A stretch of DNA of 51,680 nucleotides from Gammaproteobacteria bacterium (GTDB taxonomy: Bacteria > Pseudomonadota > Gammaproteobacteria > Arenicellales > Poriferihabitantaceae), in the NCBI GenBank assembly GCA_026708585.1, contig JAPOUQ010000080.1, positions 1-51,680 of the forward strand, in the 5' to 3' direction. The notes under the pieces are model-generated. The model worked only from the letters and a program-made list of their open reading frames with translations, did not search any database and was not told where the DNA came from. Each line of letters opens with the position of its first letter. The first letter of the stretch is position 1. Of the stretch, positions 35,678 through 44,538 are shown piece after piece. The position numbers and the translations under genes are program-made.

Positions 35678-36466
35678 TTAACCGTCAATGATCATGAAAT
35701 CATCCTGATCCATGGCTGCAGGAAAATCTGCCCGAATCTCTTGCAATGCGGATTTGGATAGTGTTGTCGTCAGAACATGTTCCTCTTGCTCAGGTAGGGG
35801 AAGCGGCACACCCAGCGGATTGATAATTGCACTGCCTCCCTGAAATTCTTCACCCTCGGGATTTTTCCCTACCCGGTTGACTGCCATCACATAACACTGA
35901 TTTTCGATGGCTCGAGCACGCACCAAAGTATCCCAAGCATACTGTCTGGCATTCGGCCAATTTGCAACATAGAGTGCTACATCATAATCGGATCGATTGC
36001 GACACCAGACCGGGAATCGAACGTCGTAACAGACAAACAAAGCGATTGACCAGCCATTTTGTTGCACGATCTTTCGTTCGTTTCCAGCCGAATAGTGGTG
36101 ATGCTCTCCACCATAGCGAAATAAATGCCGCTTGTCATACCAATCGATCGTGCCGTCCGGACAAACCCATAACATACGGTTCAAATAAATCGGAACATCT
36201 TTGTCCATAACCTGCATCACAACACTACCCGTCACAACTGCATCTAGCGAACTTGCCATCTTGGTCATCCAAAGCACTGTATCGCTATCCATGGTTTCAT
36301 ACTTCTGCTTAGGATCTTGATAAAAACCGGTACTGAAAAACTCGGGTAAAACAACCAGATCTGTTTGGTCAACCGATTCAAGTTGCCGCTCGATTCTTTT
36401 GCAGTTCTCTGCTGGATTCTGCCAGATCAAATCGCATTGGACAATTGTAACTCTGAGATCATCCAT
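35678..36466 (-). CDS. omega-amidase / nitrilase-family hydrolase (YafV-like)
   Basis: The 262-residue carbon-nitrogen hydrolase has the catalytic triad Glu42 (LVVLPEFFSTGF), Lys112 (DWYDKRHLF) and Cys146 (IALFVCYDVRFP). The CYDVRFP signature and the length fit YafV/Nit2-type omega-amidases, which hydrolyse alpha-ketoglutaramate or alpha-ketosuccinamate. I start at ATG 36466, with TAGGAG 10 bases upstream and homologues beginning there; earlier starts would overlap the transaminase gene. The gene follows that transaminase by 13 bases. The pair forms the known glutamine-transaminase plus omega-amidase route, which removes the ketoglutaramate made when methionine is regenerated. Confidence 0.9.
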   Translation of the reverse strand: MDDLRVTIVQCDLIWQNPAENCKRIERQLESVDQTDLVVLPEFFSTGFYQDPKQKYETMDSDTVLWMTKMASSLDAVVTGSVVMQVMDKDVPIYLNRMLWVCPDGTIDWYDKRHLFRYGGEHHHYSAGNERKIVQQNGWSIALFVCYDVRFPVWCRNRSDYDVALYVANWPNARQYAWDTLVRARAIENQCYVMAVNRVGKNPEGEEFQGGSAIINPLGVPLPLPEQEEHVLTTTLSKSALQEIRADFPAAMDQDDFMIIDG

Positions 36467-36479
36467 CGATAAATTTCTC

Positions 36480-37625
36480 CTAGATTGCATTAATGATTTC
36501 GGCTGCTTCCACCAGAGTCTCATCTTGTTTAGCAAAACAGAATCGCACAATCCGGCTATCGGGCGCTTGTCGGTAAAACGGGGTTAAGGGAATCACAGCT
36601 ACTTTTTTCTCTTGGGTCATCCATGTCGCAAAATCCACGTCGTTCTGATCGGAGATTTGACTGTAATCAGCGAGCTGGAAATAGGTACCATCACAAGGCA
36701 ATAACTCAAATCTAGAGCGTGCAATCAGCGAACGAAAATGGTCCCGTTTGGCCTGATAAAAATTGGGTAGTTCAAGATAATTTTGGGGATTGGACTCTAG
36801 AAAATCTGCCAGAGCCCACTGCATGGGAGTGGGAGAAGTGAATACATTAAATTGATGTATTTTTCGAAATTCCCGAGTCATCTCCTCTGGCGCTATACAG
36901 TAACCTATCTTCCAGCCGGTAACATGATAGGTCTTACCAAAGGAAAAAACCGCGAAAGATCGACTTCGTAATTCTGGATGAGTCAGTACGCTTGCGTGTG
37001 TAACCCCATCGAAAATAATATGCTCATATACTTCATCACTCAGTACAACACAGGGATAAGAGCGAATGGACTCTGCCAGTAAATCCAGATCTTGTGCGTG
37101 AAGAACACTGCTACTAGGGTTGCTTGGAGAATTGATAATGACCATGCGCACCGAGTCATCCAGATGTCCATGAAAGACATCCCAGTCAATTCGATAATCG
37201 GGTAGGGTCATCGGTATGTGAATCATCTCACCGCCCGCCAGAGTGACTGCTGGGCCATAGGAATCGTAGGATGGGTCAAACACAATCACTTTATCACCGG
37301 GGCGTACTGTTGCAGAAATTGCGCAAAATAGAGCTTCTGTTGCACCGCTTGTAATCGTAATTTCGCTATCAAAGTCGACATCAATACTACTGTGTTTTTT
37401 GAGTTTGCTGGACACCGCCTGCCGCAATTCCGGTATCCCGGTCATTGGTGGATACTGATTTTTACCCGATCGGGCATGGTGCATCAATCGATCCAATAGT
37501 AAAGGATCCGGTTCAAAGTCGGGATACCCCTGAGACAAATTGATCGCCCCATATTCCTGTGCCATTTTCGACATCACGGTAAATATTGTGGTGCCGACAT
37601 CTGGTAGCTTGCTATGCATTTTCAT
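36480..37625 (-). CDS. methionine (glutamine-dependent) aminotransferase, YbdL-like
   Basis: The 381-residue class I PLP enzyme has INLSQGYPDFEPDPLLLDRL at its start, ITSGATEALFCAISA, VVLSDEVYEHIIFDG and the Schiff-base lysine in FSFGKTYHVTGWKIGYCIAP, which is close to E. coli YbdL as I recall it. YbdL transaminates methionine and aromatic amino acids with glutamine-type partners. I choose ATG 37625, preceded by AAGGAG; a longer frame to 37670 adds 15 residues. It is directly upstream of the omega-amidase gene, and the two form an operon in the methionine-salvage closing step. Confidence 0.9.
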   Translation of the reverse strand: MKMHSKLPDVGTTIFTVMSKMAQEYGAINLSQGYPDFEPDPLLLDRLMHHARSGKNQYPPMTGIPELRQAVSSKLKKHSSIDVDFDSEITITSGATEALFCAISATVRPGDKVIVFDPSYDSYGPAVTLAGGEMIHIPMTLPDYRIDWDVFHGHLDDSVRMVIINSPSNPSSSVLHAQDLDLLAESIRSYPCVVLSDEVYEHIIFDGVTHASVLTHPELRSRSFAVFSFGKTYHVTGWKIGYCIAPEEMTREFRKIHQFNVFTSPTPMQWALADFLESNPQNYLELPNFYQAKRDHFRSLIARSRFELLPCDGTYFQLADYSQISDQNDVDFATWMTQEKKVAVIPLTPFYRQAPDSRIVRFCFAKQDETLVEAAEIINAI

Positions 37626-38188
37626 GGTATGGGTGACTCCTTGCTTTGATAGGTTTGAGATTGATTTCAAGGAAACTATTCAGGACAGGACGTTAAAAAG
37701 ATATCTGGCTGTTGTCTACTGCGAAACTTGAAAGAATGCATAATCTAACAAGCAGTATGAGATAAGATAGCATTCTGCCGAAAATATGCGAAATTATAAG
37801 CAATGCCGGACTAAGATAATTCACACAGGTCATCATAATCGACAAATAATATATCGAAAATAACCAAAAAACCTCTATTTTCGGATTAGAGAAACACATT
37901 GCCTGAACTGATCTGCTCAATTCTCAATTTGAAAGCATGCTCGGCGGTAGAGCGAAGCTCGGTAAGGGAAGCGGTACTGAGGTGAGGTGTGCCCAAGTGC
38001 TCAGACAAACACTGACATGGTGAAATTGCCTTTTGATACCGGAGTTCCCTGCCCTGAAGCAATCACTTGTCTTTTCTTTTTGCTCATTGATTAATTTTAT
38101 GAAAAGGAAAATAGCTCTATCATATATTTATCGACCATATGATTGTAATTATTCAAAGTAACTTATTAAAATGTGTTATTATCTGCTA
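37626..38188. other. intergenic gap between transaminase and the KGGVGR operon
   Basis: About 560 bases without a supportable gene. The central part (37930-38080) is more GC-rich than its surroundings and could be gene debris, but no frame gives a recognisable product. The right end is very AT-rich and contains CATATGAT at 38136-38143, repeated in the promoter palindrome further right. Confidence 0.35.
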
Positions 38189-38216
38189 TTGATTTATCGT
38201 AATTAGATCATATGAT
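38189..38216 (+). promoter_or_regulatory. promoter with overlapping palindrome, KGGVGR operon
   Basis: TTGATT (38189-38194) and TATGAT (38211-38216) are spaced 16 bases apart, a good sigma-70 promoter. The -10 element lies inside the palindrome ATCATATGAT (38207-38216), and CATATGAT recurs at 38136-38143. Repressor binding there would block the promoter, as in autoregulated toxin-antitoxin operons. AAGGA at 38224-38228 is eight bases before an ATG at 38237. Confidence 0.5.
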
Positions 38217-38236
38217 AGATAACAAGGATGGAATTC

Positions 38237-38371
38237 ATGAGCATGAGTCTTGATGGGTCCATCAGAAAACAATTGGCTATCCTTGCGAGAAAAGGCAAAA
38301 CTCGTACAACATTATTCACGAATGATAGACCGACCGACCGACTGGCGTCCGGGTCAGGTAAGAAATCCTAA
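38237..38371 (+). other. possible leader peptide overlapping the first operon gene
   Basis: This 44-codon frame begins at the best-placed ATG after the promoter (AAGGA, eight-base spacing). It is read in a different frame from the conserved-looking gene that begins 16 bases later. The product is basic (SIRKQLAILARKGKTRTTLF) and unknown. It could be a leader peptide, or its ATG could be the true start of the next gene with a one-base insertion between 38249 and 38253. Confidence 0.3.
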
Positions 38372-38597
38372 TGGGATCCTAGATGACTATTTCACGGAGG
38401 CAGCGGCTTGGGAGTTCATCGCAACCAATATAGAAAGCGGTCACTGTGTCGAAGTTGTAGAGTTGAAAAAGCCCGCTGGTGCCAAGGGGTACGTGATGAA
38501 AATAGATATAGAGCCGGAAGTACCAAAACTCTATATAAAGCTGCAACTCGGGTCTGGAAAGATCATCGGACGCAGTTTTCATTATTCTAAACATTAG
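38253..38597 (+). CDS. small protein of unknown family, first gene of the KGGVGR operon
   Basis: The 114-residue product is not a family I can name with confidence. It has a helical N-terminus (SLREKAKLVQHYSRMIDRPT, then DWRPGQVRN), a Trp-rich middle and a beta-rich C-terminus (VPKLYIKLQLGSGKIIGRSF, then HYSKH). The last part resembles the C-terminal strands of small RelE/DUF4258-like toxins. It is soluble with no signal peptide. The next gene, 16 bases on, encodes an MqsA-like antitoxin-type protein, so a toxin or partner role is inferred from context. The start is uncertain (TTG 38250, ATG 38253, or ATG 38237 if a frameshift exists). Confidence 0.6.
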   Translation: MGPSENNWLSLREKAKLVQHYSRMIDRPTDWRPGQVRNPNGILDDYFTEAAAWEFIATNIESGHCVEVVELKKPAGAKGYVMKIDIEPEVPKLYIKLQLGSGKIIGRSFHYSKH

Positions 38598-38613
38598 ACG
38601 GAAGAATGAAAAA

Positions 38614-39168
38614 ATGAACACAGAACAATCCACACAGCATTCACAAGCAGAACAACAGGAGAACACTTGTCCGATGTGTGGTACAGATAGGACCATAACA
38701 AAATGGAATCCATTGGTGTTTAACTATGGATCTGGAAAAACCATGGTAGAACTATCGGTGCGAGTCCCTGTACGTCGTTGCGATGCCTGTGACTTTGAAT
38801 ATCTCGATGAGGAATCGGAACATATAAAACATAATGCGGTTTGCCAGCACCTCGGTGTACTTACCCCAACTGAAATTAGGGGTATAAGAGGTCAATTTGA
38901 TATGACACGGGCCCAATTTTCCCAACTGACTGGAATTGGAGAAGCTTCTCTCAATCGATGGGAGAATGGTCTAAGTATTCAGTCTTATGCTTACGACCGG
39001 TATCTGCGACTAGTTACAGTTCCAAACAACAGCAATTACCTTGAGAAGTTTCTATCACCAGTCAACCCCTCTACGACGAACCTCGCAGGGGGGAAGTTTC
39101 GTGCGATTGAGATAACTGACCATATGCAAAAACAGCAACAAGATTTTCAATTACGCAAAGCGGCATGA
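38614..39168 (+). CDS. MqsA-like zinc-ribbon / HTH antitoxin-type regulator
   Basis: The 184-residue protein has a zinc-ribbon with NTCPMCG (Cys19, Cys22) and RRCDACDFEY (Cys56, Cys59). An Xre-type helix-turn-helix follows at about residues 85-130 (QFDMTRAQFSQLTGIGEASL, NRWENGLSIQSYAYDRYLRL). This is the MqsA (type II antitoxin) arrangement: the zinc domain binds the partner and the HTH represses the operon. Beyond the HTH is a 45-residue polar extension not seen in short MqsA proteins. It begins 16 bases after the small gene and ends four bases before the ATPase gene, so the three are one transcript. Confidence 0.83.
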   Translation: MNTEQSTQHSQAEQQENTCPMCGTDRTITKWNPLVFNYGSGKTMVELSVRVPVRRCDACDFEYLDEESEHIKHNAVCQHLGVLTPTEIRGIRGQFDMTRAQFSQLTGIGEASLNRWENGLSIQSYAYDRYLRLVTVPNNSNYLEKFLSPVNPSTTNLAGGKFRAIEITDHMQKQQQDFQLRKAA

Positions 39169-39172
39169 CGAA

Positions 39173-41032
39173 ATGTACGTCACCACGTTCTATTCCTTCA
39201 AGGGCGGTGTTGGTCGCACTATGGCCTTGGCCAACGTAGCTGTCACACTCGCGAACAGTGGCCGTCATGTATTGGTTGTTGATTTTGATCTTGAGGCCCC
39301 AGGACTCGATACATTTGATGTGTTAAAACCCTCCCGTGAAGTACCGGGCGTAATTGACTTCGTCGCTCAGTACCTCGAAACAGGGCAGTCTCCAGTTGCT
39401 AGCAACTTTGTTGCAGAGTGTCCGACTATTGGAAATCAGGGTGGTAGTCTAAAAATAATGCGATCAGGAAGTAAGGAAAGTTATACAGCTAGTTTTAGCC
39501 AAATTAACTGGATCGAACTTTATGATAAACATGATGGCTTTCTTTTGTTTGAAGACCTAAAGGAGCAACTGAAGAAGACCCTTAACCCAGATTATGTCTT
39601 GATTGATTCCCGAACCGGGCACACAGATACGAGTGGAATCTGCACCCGGCAACTTCCTGACGCGGTTGTTGTGTTTTTCTTCCCGAATGAACAGAACCTT
39701 CGAGGATTGGTAAATGTGGTTGAAGATATTAGGAGTGAAGCAGAGGGAGTAAGGAATAAAAATATAGAGCTTCATTTTGTTATGTCTAACGTTCCTGATC
39801 TGGACGATGAGGATCAGATACTCGACAACAAAATCAAGGCGTTTCAGGAGCAGCTTGGTTTTCAGCAGGAGCCGATGATCGTACACCGATATGATAGTTT
39901 GTCTCTATTAAACCAAGTGGTATTTTGTAAGGACCGGCCAAAGAGCCGTTTGTCGAGTGAATATAGAAAAATTGCACGTGAAATTTCCGTACGCAATTGG
40001 AATGATCGGGATGGTTCTCTAGAATATATTCGACGCGCAGAAAGATCTTGGAGAAAGGTGGACCACGAATCAATTCTCGGACAGCAGGAAATGCTCGACA
40101 AAATTCAAAATGGGCACCCTAAGGATGGGGAAGTACTGTTTCGATTAGGGGAGTTCAAAGAGTCACAACTCGACTTGGAATCTGCCTTGTCGCTGATCGA
40201 TCAGGCCATTGATGAGGGTTTTGAAGAACCGGAAGCCTTTCTCAAGCGTTCTAGAATCCGTGAACGACTCCATGACTATGATGGGAAAGGGTTAGCGCTC
40301 GATGTTTGGCGGGTACTAAACTGCCCTGATATTCCACCACCTATGGTAAGAGAGGCAGTGTCGCTCCTGATTCGTATGAATATGCTTGACAGAAAAAAAG
40401 TGATTAAAAGCTCGGCTGTTTCGTCATTGAGTCTCGAAGCAAAATCTTGGCTTGCCGACATGCTCGAACACACTAATGACGGTTTATATCTTGCGGTTGA
40501 TTTATTGGAGCAAATCTTACACACCGGAGACTTATCGGAGAAACGACGTGAGACGACTAGACATAAGCTGGGACTACTGTATATGGGATTTGGAAGATGT
40601 GCAAAAGCCGCAGACATGTTTCGGGATGGAGAAAAATCTATCGACGAATTGGGGATTGCAGAGGTATTTAATCTAGCAATGGCTCGGTGGGGAATCTGCG
40701 AAGAAGTGGAATTAGAATTATTTCATAAGGTAGTAGAACTTGATCTATCGGACCTCAATAAATATCCGAACCCTAACTATAATCAGTGTATGGCAATCGC
40801 TCATTGGGCAATAGGCGAAAATAACTCTGCTCGAAAGTATCTAACCCAAACAGACCAGGGAATCAAGAGTTTTCGCGGTAGGACAGAGTTCAGCTGCTGG
40901 CGCTATCGAAAAGTTGGCCTGCAGGATTTTTCAAATGATCTTGATGAAATTAAGAAGCTAATTGAGGGAAATGATTCGATTGTGCCGAAGTTCATATCAT
41001 TGATAAAAAATCCAGTTTCAGATACTCAATAG
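39173..41032 (+). CDS. KGGVGR-variant ParA/MinD-like ATPase with TPR-like C-terminus
   Basis: The protein has 619 residues. The N-terminal 270 form a deviant-Walker P-loop ATPase. The motif YSFKGGVGRTMALANVA keeps the signature lysine (Lys10) but has Arg where ParA/MinD have Lys (KGGVGKT). VLVVDFDLEAPGLDTF is the Walker A' strand, and VLIDSRTGHTDTSG is the Walker B region. Residues 300-600 are helical repeats of TPR or SEL1 type (QLDLESALSLIDQAIDEGFE, RHKLGLLYMGFGRCAKAADM). KGGVGR ATPases are found in bacterial conflict and signalling loci, but this combination is not one I know. The ATG is four bases after the MqsA-like gene, with no strong ribosome binding site of its own. Confidence 0.85.
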   Translation: MYVTTFYSFKGGVGRTMALANVAVTLANSGRHVLVVDFDLEAPGLDTFDVLKPSREVPGVIDFVAQYLETGQSPVASNFVAECPTIGNQGGSLKIMRSGSKESYTASFSQINWIELYDKHDGFLLFEDLKEQLKKTLNPDYVLIDSRTGHTDTSGICTRQLPDAVVVFFFPNEQNLRGLVNVVEDIRSEAEGVRNKNIELHFVMSNVPDLDDEDQILDNKIKAFQEQLGFQQEPMIVHRYDSLSLLNQVVFCKDRPKSRLSSEYRKIAREISVRNWNDRDGSLEYIRRAERSWRKVDHESILGQQEMLDKIQNGHPKDGEVLFRLGEFKESQLDLESALSLIDQAIDEGFEEPEAFLKRSRIRERLHDYDGKGLALDVWRVLNCPDIPPPMVREAVSLLIRMNMLDRKKVIKSSAVSSLSLEAKSWLADMLEHTNDGLYLAVDLLEQILHTGDLSEKRRETTRHKLGLLYMGFGRCAKAADMFRDGEKSIDELGIAEVFNLAMARWGICEEVELELFHKVVELDLSDLNKYPNPNYNQCMAIAHWAIGENNSARKYLTQTDQGIKSFRGRTEFSCWRYRKVGLQDFSNDLDEIKKLIEGNDSIVPKFISLIKNPVSDTQ

Positions 41033-41119
41033 AAGACTGCGCGGTTTACACAACTTCACTGGTCAGTCATTTCCTTGATCTAGACGACAACGCTAAGAAT
41101 ATGATTTTCTAAAACTGTC

Positions 41120-41137
41120 CGCCCTAAATAGGGGGCG
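41120..41137 (+). terminator. hairpin after the KGGVGR operon, possible transcription end
   Basis: CGCCC (41120-41124) pairs with GGGCG (41133-41137) around an eight-base loop. A short T-rich stretch (ATTTTCT) follows some ten bases later, so it is a weak intrinsic terminator at best. Confidence 0.25.
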
Positions 41138-41308
41138 AACCGTTACAATTTTCTATGCAACAACTTTCATCAGGGCCATCAACCCGCAATCCCTCAACCA
41201 TCGCCTTTCTTCTACCACGCAACTTAAGCGATACTGTATAATCTTTCGCATCAAATACGACTAATCTACCCTGATAGGGGACGAGTAGTTATACCTGTAA
41301 GCACTGCA

Positions 41309-42109
41309 ATGAAAATCATTTCATGGAACGTTAATGGCCTGAGGGCCGTAGAGAGAAAAGGCGAGTTGAGCCGCTTTATTGGTACGGAAAAACCAGATGT
41401 ACTATTGATACAAGAAACAAAAGGTCAGCCCGATCAGCTTGCACCTTTTCAAAGTACTTACCCAGATTATCTGCAATACTACAATAGCGCTGAAAAAAAG
41501 GGCTATTCCGGCACCTCGGCTTGGTTGCACAGGAATTTCGAGTACAAAATTGATTCTCTGGAATTTTCGAACACGATACCCAATGCACCGAATGCCGATG
41601 AAGGACGACTCAGTCAACTCTCGTTTCAATTGGATGGTCAGAACTGGGATATTCTTGGCATCTATTTTCCCAATGGCGGCAAAAGCGAGCAGGCGTGGCA
41701 GGAAAAACTAGTCTTTTACGATCGAACGCATGACTACATGAGCCTGCTAAAAAATAGAGGCAGAATGGTTCTGGTCGGCGGAGATATGAATGTTGCCCAT
41801 AATGAGATCGATCTAGCACGACCGAAGGAAAATGAAGGCAATATCGGTTTTCATCCAAGTGAACGGGCATGGATGGATCGCTTACATGAAGATGGGTGGA
41901 TTGATACTTGGCGATACCAAAACCCAACCACCACCGATGTCTATTCCTGGTGGCATATGATCAGCAGAAGCCGGCCAAGAAATATTGGCTGGCGGATCGA
42001 CTACTTTTTGATGCATCAGGATTCACTAGATCGAGCAGGGCCAGTTACCTATATGAACAATCAAATGGGTTCTGACCATTGTCCAATCCGAATTATTCTT
42101 GAAATATGA
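41309..42109 (+). CDS. xth: exodeoxyribonuclease III / AP endonuclease
   Basis: The 266-residue protein of the exonuclease III/Ape1 family acts on apurinic sites and 3' ends in base-excision repair. The metal and catalytic residues are visible: MKIISWNVNGLRAV (Asn), VLLIQETKGQ (Glu), VGGDMNVAHNEIDLARP (Asp-x-Asn), RIDYFLM and the final GSDHCPIRI (Asp-His). FPNGGKSEQAWQEKLVFYD places it in the ExoA-like branch. It is full length. The stop overlaps the next gene by four bases (ATGA), so repair nuclease and alcohol dehydrogenase share a transcript, probably by chance of position. Confidence 0.92.
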   Translation: MKIISWNVNGLRAVERKGELSRFIGTEKPDVLLIQETKGQPDQLAPFQSTYPDYLQYYNSAEKKGYSGTSAWLHRNFEYKIDSLEFSNTIPNAPNADEGRLSQLSFQLDGQNWDILGIYFPNGGKSEQAWQEKLVFYDRTHDYMSLLKNRGRMVLVGGDMNVAHNEIDLARPKENEGNIGFHPSERAWMDRLHEDGWIDTWRYQNPTTTDVYSWWHMISRSRPRNIGWRIDYFLMHQDSLDRAGPVTYMNNQMGSDHCPIRIILEI

Positions 42110-43272
42110 GTTTGGAAGCTGTGAACTGGAATTACCCCACAGCCATTCGTTATGGATGTGGAAGAGTCCGTGAAATTGCCGAAGTCTGTCGGCAACTTGG
42201 TATTTTCTCACCTCTGATAGTTACTGATCCCGGACTTGCCAAGCTTCCCATGACCAACAATATCCGGCAGATTTGCCACTCGGAGGGATTGTCAACCGAA
42301 TTGCTCAGTGATATTCGTGCAAATCCGACCGGCTCAAATGTGGATGCCGGGATTCGTATATGCAAGAAACAATCACACGATGGTGTCATTGCCCTAGGAG
42401 GAGGCAGTGCTCTTGATGCAGCCAAGGCGATTGCGACAATGGCTTATCAGAATTGTGATCTATGGGCGCTTGAGGATATTGGCGATAACTGGAGAAAAGC
42501 AGATAGACAACTCATACTTCCGACGATCGCAATCCCCACAACGGCAGGAACCGGTTCAGAGGTCGGACGTGCATCTGTCATTGTTAAGGAGGATGAGCCA
42601 AGAAAGGTCATCCTGTTTCATCCCAATATGTGCCCTGTCTGCGTGATTCTTGATCCGGAACTAACCGTAAGTCTTCCGGCAACGCTCACTGCTGCGACCG
42701 GAATGGATGCCTTATCTCACAATCTTGAAGCTTACTGTTCACCAGTATTTCATCCGATGGCGTCCAGTATCGCTACCGAAGGCATCCAAATCATCTTTGA
42801 TAACCTAGAACAGGCAGTCCGTGATGGCTCCGATCTACATGCCCGGGGGCAAATGCTGGTCGCCTCTACCATGGGGGCCACAGCATTTCAACGTGGTCTT
42901 GGTGCGATGCACGCCCTCGCTCACCCTCTCGGTGCACTCTATGATGCTCATCATGGCACGCTAAATGCAGTGTTGATGCCTTATGTACTTCAAGCCAACC
43001 GGCAGGCCATTGAACCGGTGATTGCCAAACTCTCTCGCTATCTCGGCCTGGATGAAGGATTTAAGCCCTTCCTTGAATGGATTTTGGACTTGCGCTTGAA
43101 GATCGGAATTCCGAATACACTTACCGAATTAGGTATTGATGAGTCCCGAATGGATGAAATTGGGGAAATGGCCGTAGCCGATCCTTCAGCTGTAACCAAT
43201 CCAATTCAATTTGATGCTCGTCAATATTGTAAGATTGGGTGCTCGGCCGTGGTCGGTGATCTATCCGCTTGA
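42106..43272 (+). CDS. iron-containing alcohol dehydrogenase
   Basis: The 388-residue group III dehydrogenase has the NAD(P) site IALGGGSALDAAKAIATMAY and IPTTAGTGSEVGRASVI. The iron ligands are Asp and His in GMDALSHNLEAY, His in GAMHALAHPLGALYDAHHG and His in the following DAHHGTLNAVLMPYVL. The family oxidises or reduces alcohols and aldehydes; the substrate cannot be read from sequence. The gene overlaps the preceding exonuclease gene by four bases, and its 3' end overlaps the convergent MFS gene by 12 bases. No truncation. Confidence 0.91.
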   Translation: MSLEAVNWNYPTAIRYGCGRVREIAEVCRQLGIFSPLIVTDPGLAKLPMTNNIRQICHSEGLSTELLSDIRANPTGSNVDAGIRICKKQSHDGVIALGGGSALDAAKAIATMAYQNCDLWALEDIGDNWRKADRQLILPTIAIPTTAGTGSEVGRASVIVKEDEPRKVILFHPNMCPVCVILDPELTVSLPATLTAATGMDALSHNLEAYCSPVFHPMASSIATEGIQIIFDNLEQAVRDGSDLHARGQMLVASTMGATAFQRGLGAMHALAHPLGALYDAHHGTLNAVLMPYVLQANRQAIEPVIAKLSRYLGLDEGFKPFLEWILDLRLKIGIPNTLTELGIDESRMDEIGEMAVADPSAVTNPIQFDARQYCKIGCSAVVGDLSA

Positions 43273-44538
43273 CTGACTCCGGATACGTCTTTCGTATGGT
43301 AAATATAAAAACGTGCATACTGCCAGAGACCAGTAGGTATATTTCAGCAACTCTACCTGATCGCCAGCGAGCATAAAAAACCAGGCTATCAAGGCAAAAA
43401 TGCCCAATGTTGCCACTTGGGTAAAATAGCTCTTCAGTATCAGATAGGCGTTTCCCAAATCATGCTGAGCTATGTCATAAAATCGTTTATTCAGAGTCAG
43501 TCGAAAAAATGCCGTCAAAAAAGTAATAACAATCATCATTAGATATAGGGACGCCAGTGACATCGGCTCATTGATGTAGGATCTCAGCCCCCATGAAAGT
43601 GCATACAACACCACAGCAATCTGAAACAATCTTCTGGTCGATATTCGATCAATCACATTCTTAAGAACATAGAAAACAAATCCAAACGCCACTGCCAGCG
43701 ACAGAACGACGATACCTAAATTGAAGAAGCTTTCGTGCACAAGCATAAACAAGGTAATGATCCAGAAAAAACTTTCGGCGAATAAGAATGTGGCATCTGT
43801 AACAAACATCAGTCTGGACTTATGCTGGTCTTTAAATTTCAACACCTCCGGGATAGATACTCTGGATTGTTCCGTTAACGCCTTTGGATACTCGGGTCTT
43901 GATGGTACTAAAAGTAGCAAACCAACCACTGAAATCAAAGCAGAGATGATGAGCATATGGTGGTAGGTATACATATCTAGAATATAGCCACCGATCACAA
44001 TGCCAACTTGTAACAAAGCACCAACAAAGATTTGTAAATTTCCGTACTTGCGGCCTGAGTTATGCAGGTTAATCAGCGAATAGAACATGGCTCGTTGGGT
44101 TGTCCAGTAAAAGCAGTTGTAAAAACCATAGGCAAAACCAGTCGTTACAATCATCATTATTCCACTGCCTTTCAAAATCAAAATTACCACTAGCAAAAAC
44201 AACTCGAGTACTAGAGATAACGCGAACATGGAAACCAACGATATCCTCCCTCGTAACCGGTCCCAGGTCCACAAGCCCAACATAAAACCGGCTCCGCTGA
44301 CCGCGATAAACCAAGAAATTCCACTGAGTGTTACTCCCTGAGTCCACATGTAAACGGGGATATAAAAGGGAAATATTCCATACAGTAGGGTATGCAAGCC
44401 TAAGAATCGAAAAAATATACCGGTTTGGGGAATCTCTTCGAGAGTTTGATGAACATTATCGGAACGATTATTCATGTTCGCTTGCCCCGACTGTGATGAC
44501 ATCGCTTGATATTCATCATTTTCTGGCCGCTGGTTCAT
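43261..44538 (-). CDS. MFS-type membrane transporter
   Basis: The 425-residue protein has a polar N-terminal stretch of about 40 residues, then roughly 12 hydrophobic helices (GFMLGLWTWDRLRGRISLVS is the MFS loop 2-3-like motif; LILKGSGIMMIVTTGFAYGF follows). A charged central loop (RPEYPKALTEQSRVSIPEVL, KFKDQHK) separates the two halves, as in MFS permeases. The substrate is unknown. The reading frame overlaps the end of the upstream MFS gene by 23 bases; an internal ATG at 44502 would avoid this and is an equally good start. The two MFS genes are probably co-transcribed. Confidence 0.8.
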   Translation of the reverse strand: MNQRPENDEYQAMSSQSGQANMNNRSDNVHQTLEEIPQTGIFFRFLGLHTLLYGIFPFYIPVYMWTQGVTLSGISWFIAVSGAGFMLGLWTWDRLRGRISLVSMFALSLVLELFLLVVILILKGSGIMMIVTTGFAYGFYNCFYWTTQRAMFYSLINLHNSGRKYGNLQIFVGALLQVGIVIGGYILDMYTYHHMLIISALISVVGLLLLVPSRPEYPKALTEQSRVSIPEVLKFKDQHKSRLMFVTDATFLFAESFFWIITLFMLVHESFFNLGIVVLSLAVAFGFVFYVLKNVIDRISTRRLFQIAVVLYALSWGLRSYINEPMSLASLYLMMIVITFLTAFFRLTLNKRFYDIAQHDLGNAYLILKSYFTQVATLGIFALIAWFFMLAGDQVELLKYTYWSLAVCTFLYLPYERRIRSQSSG

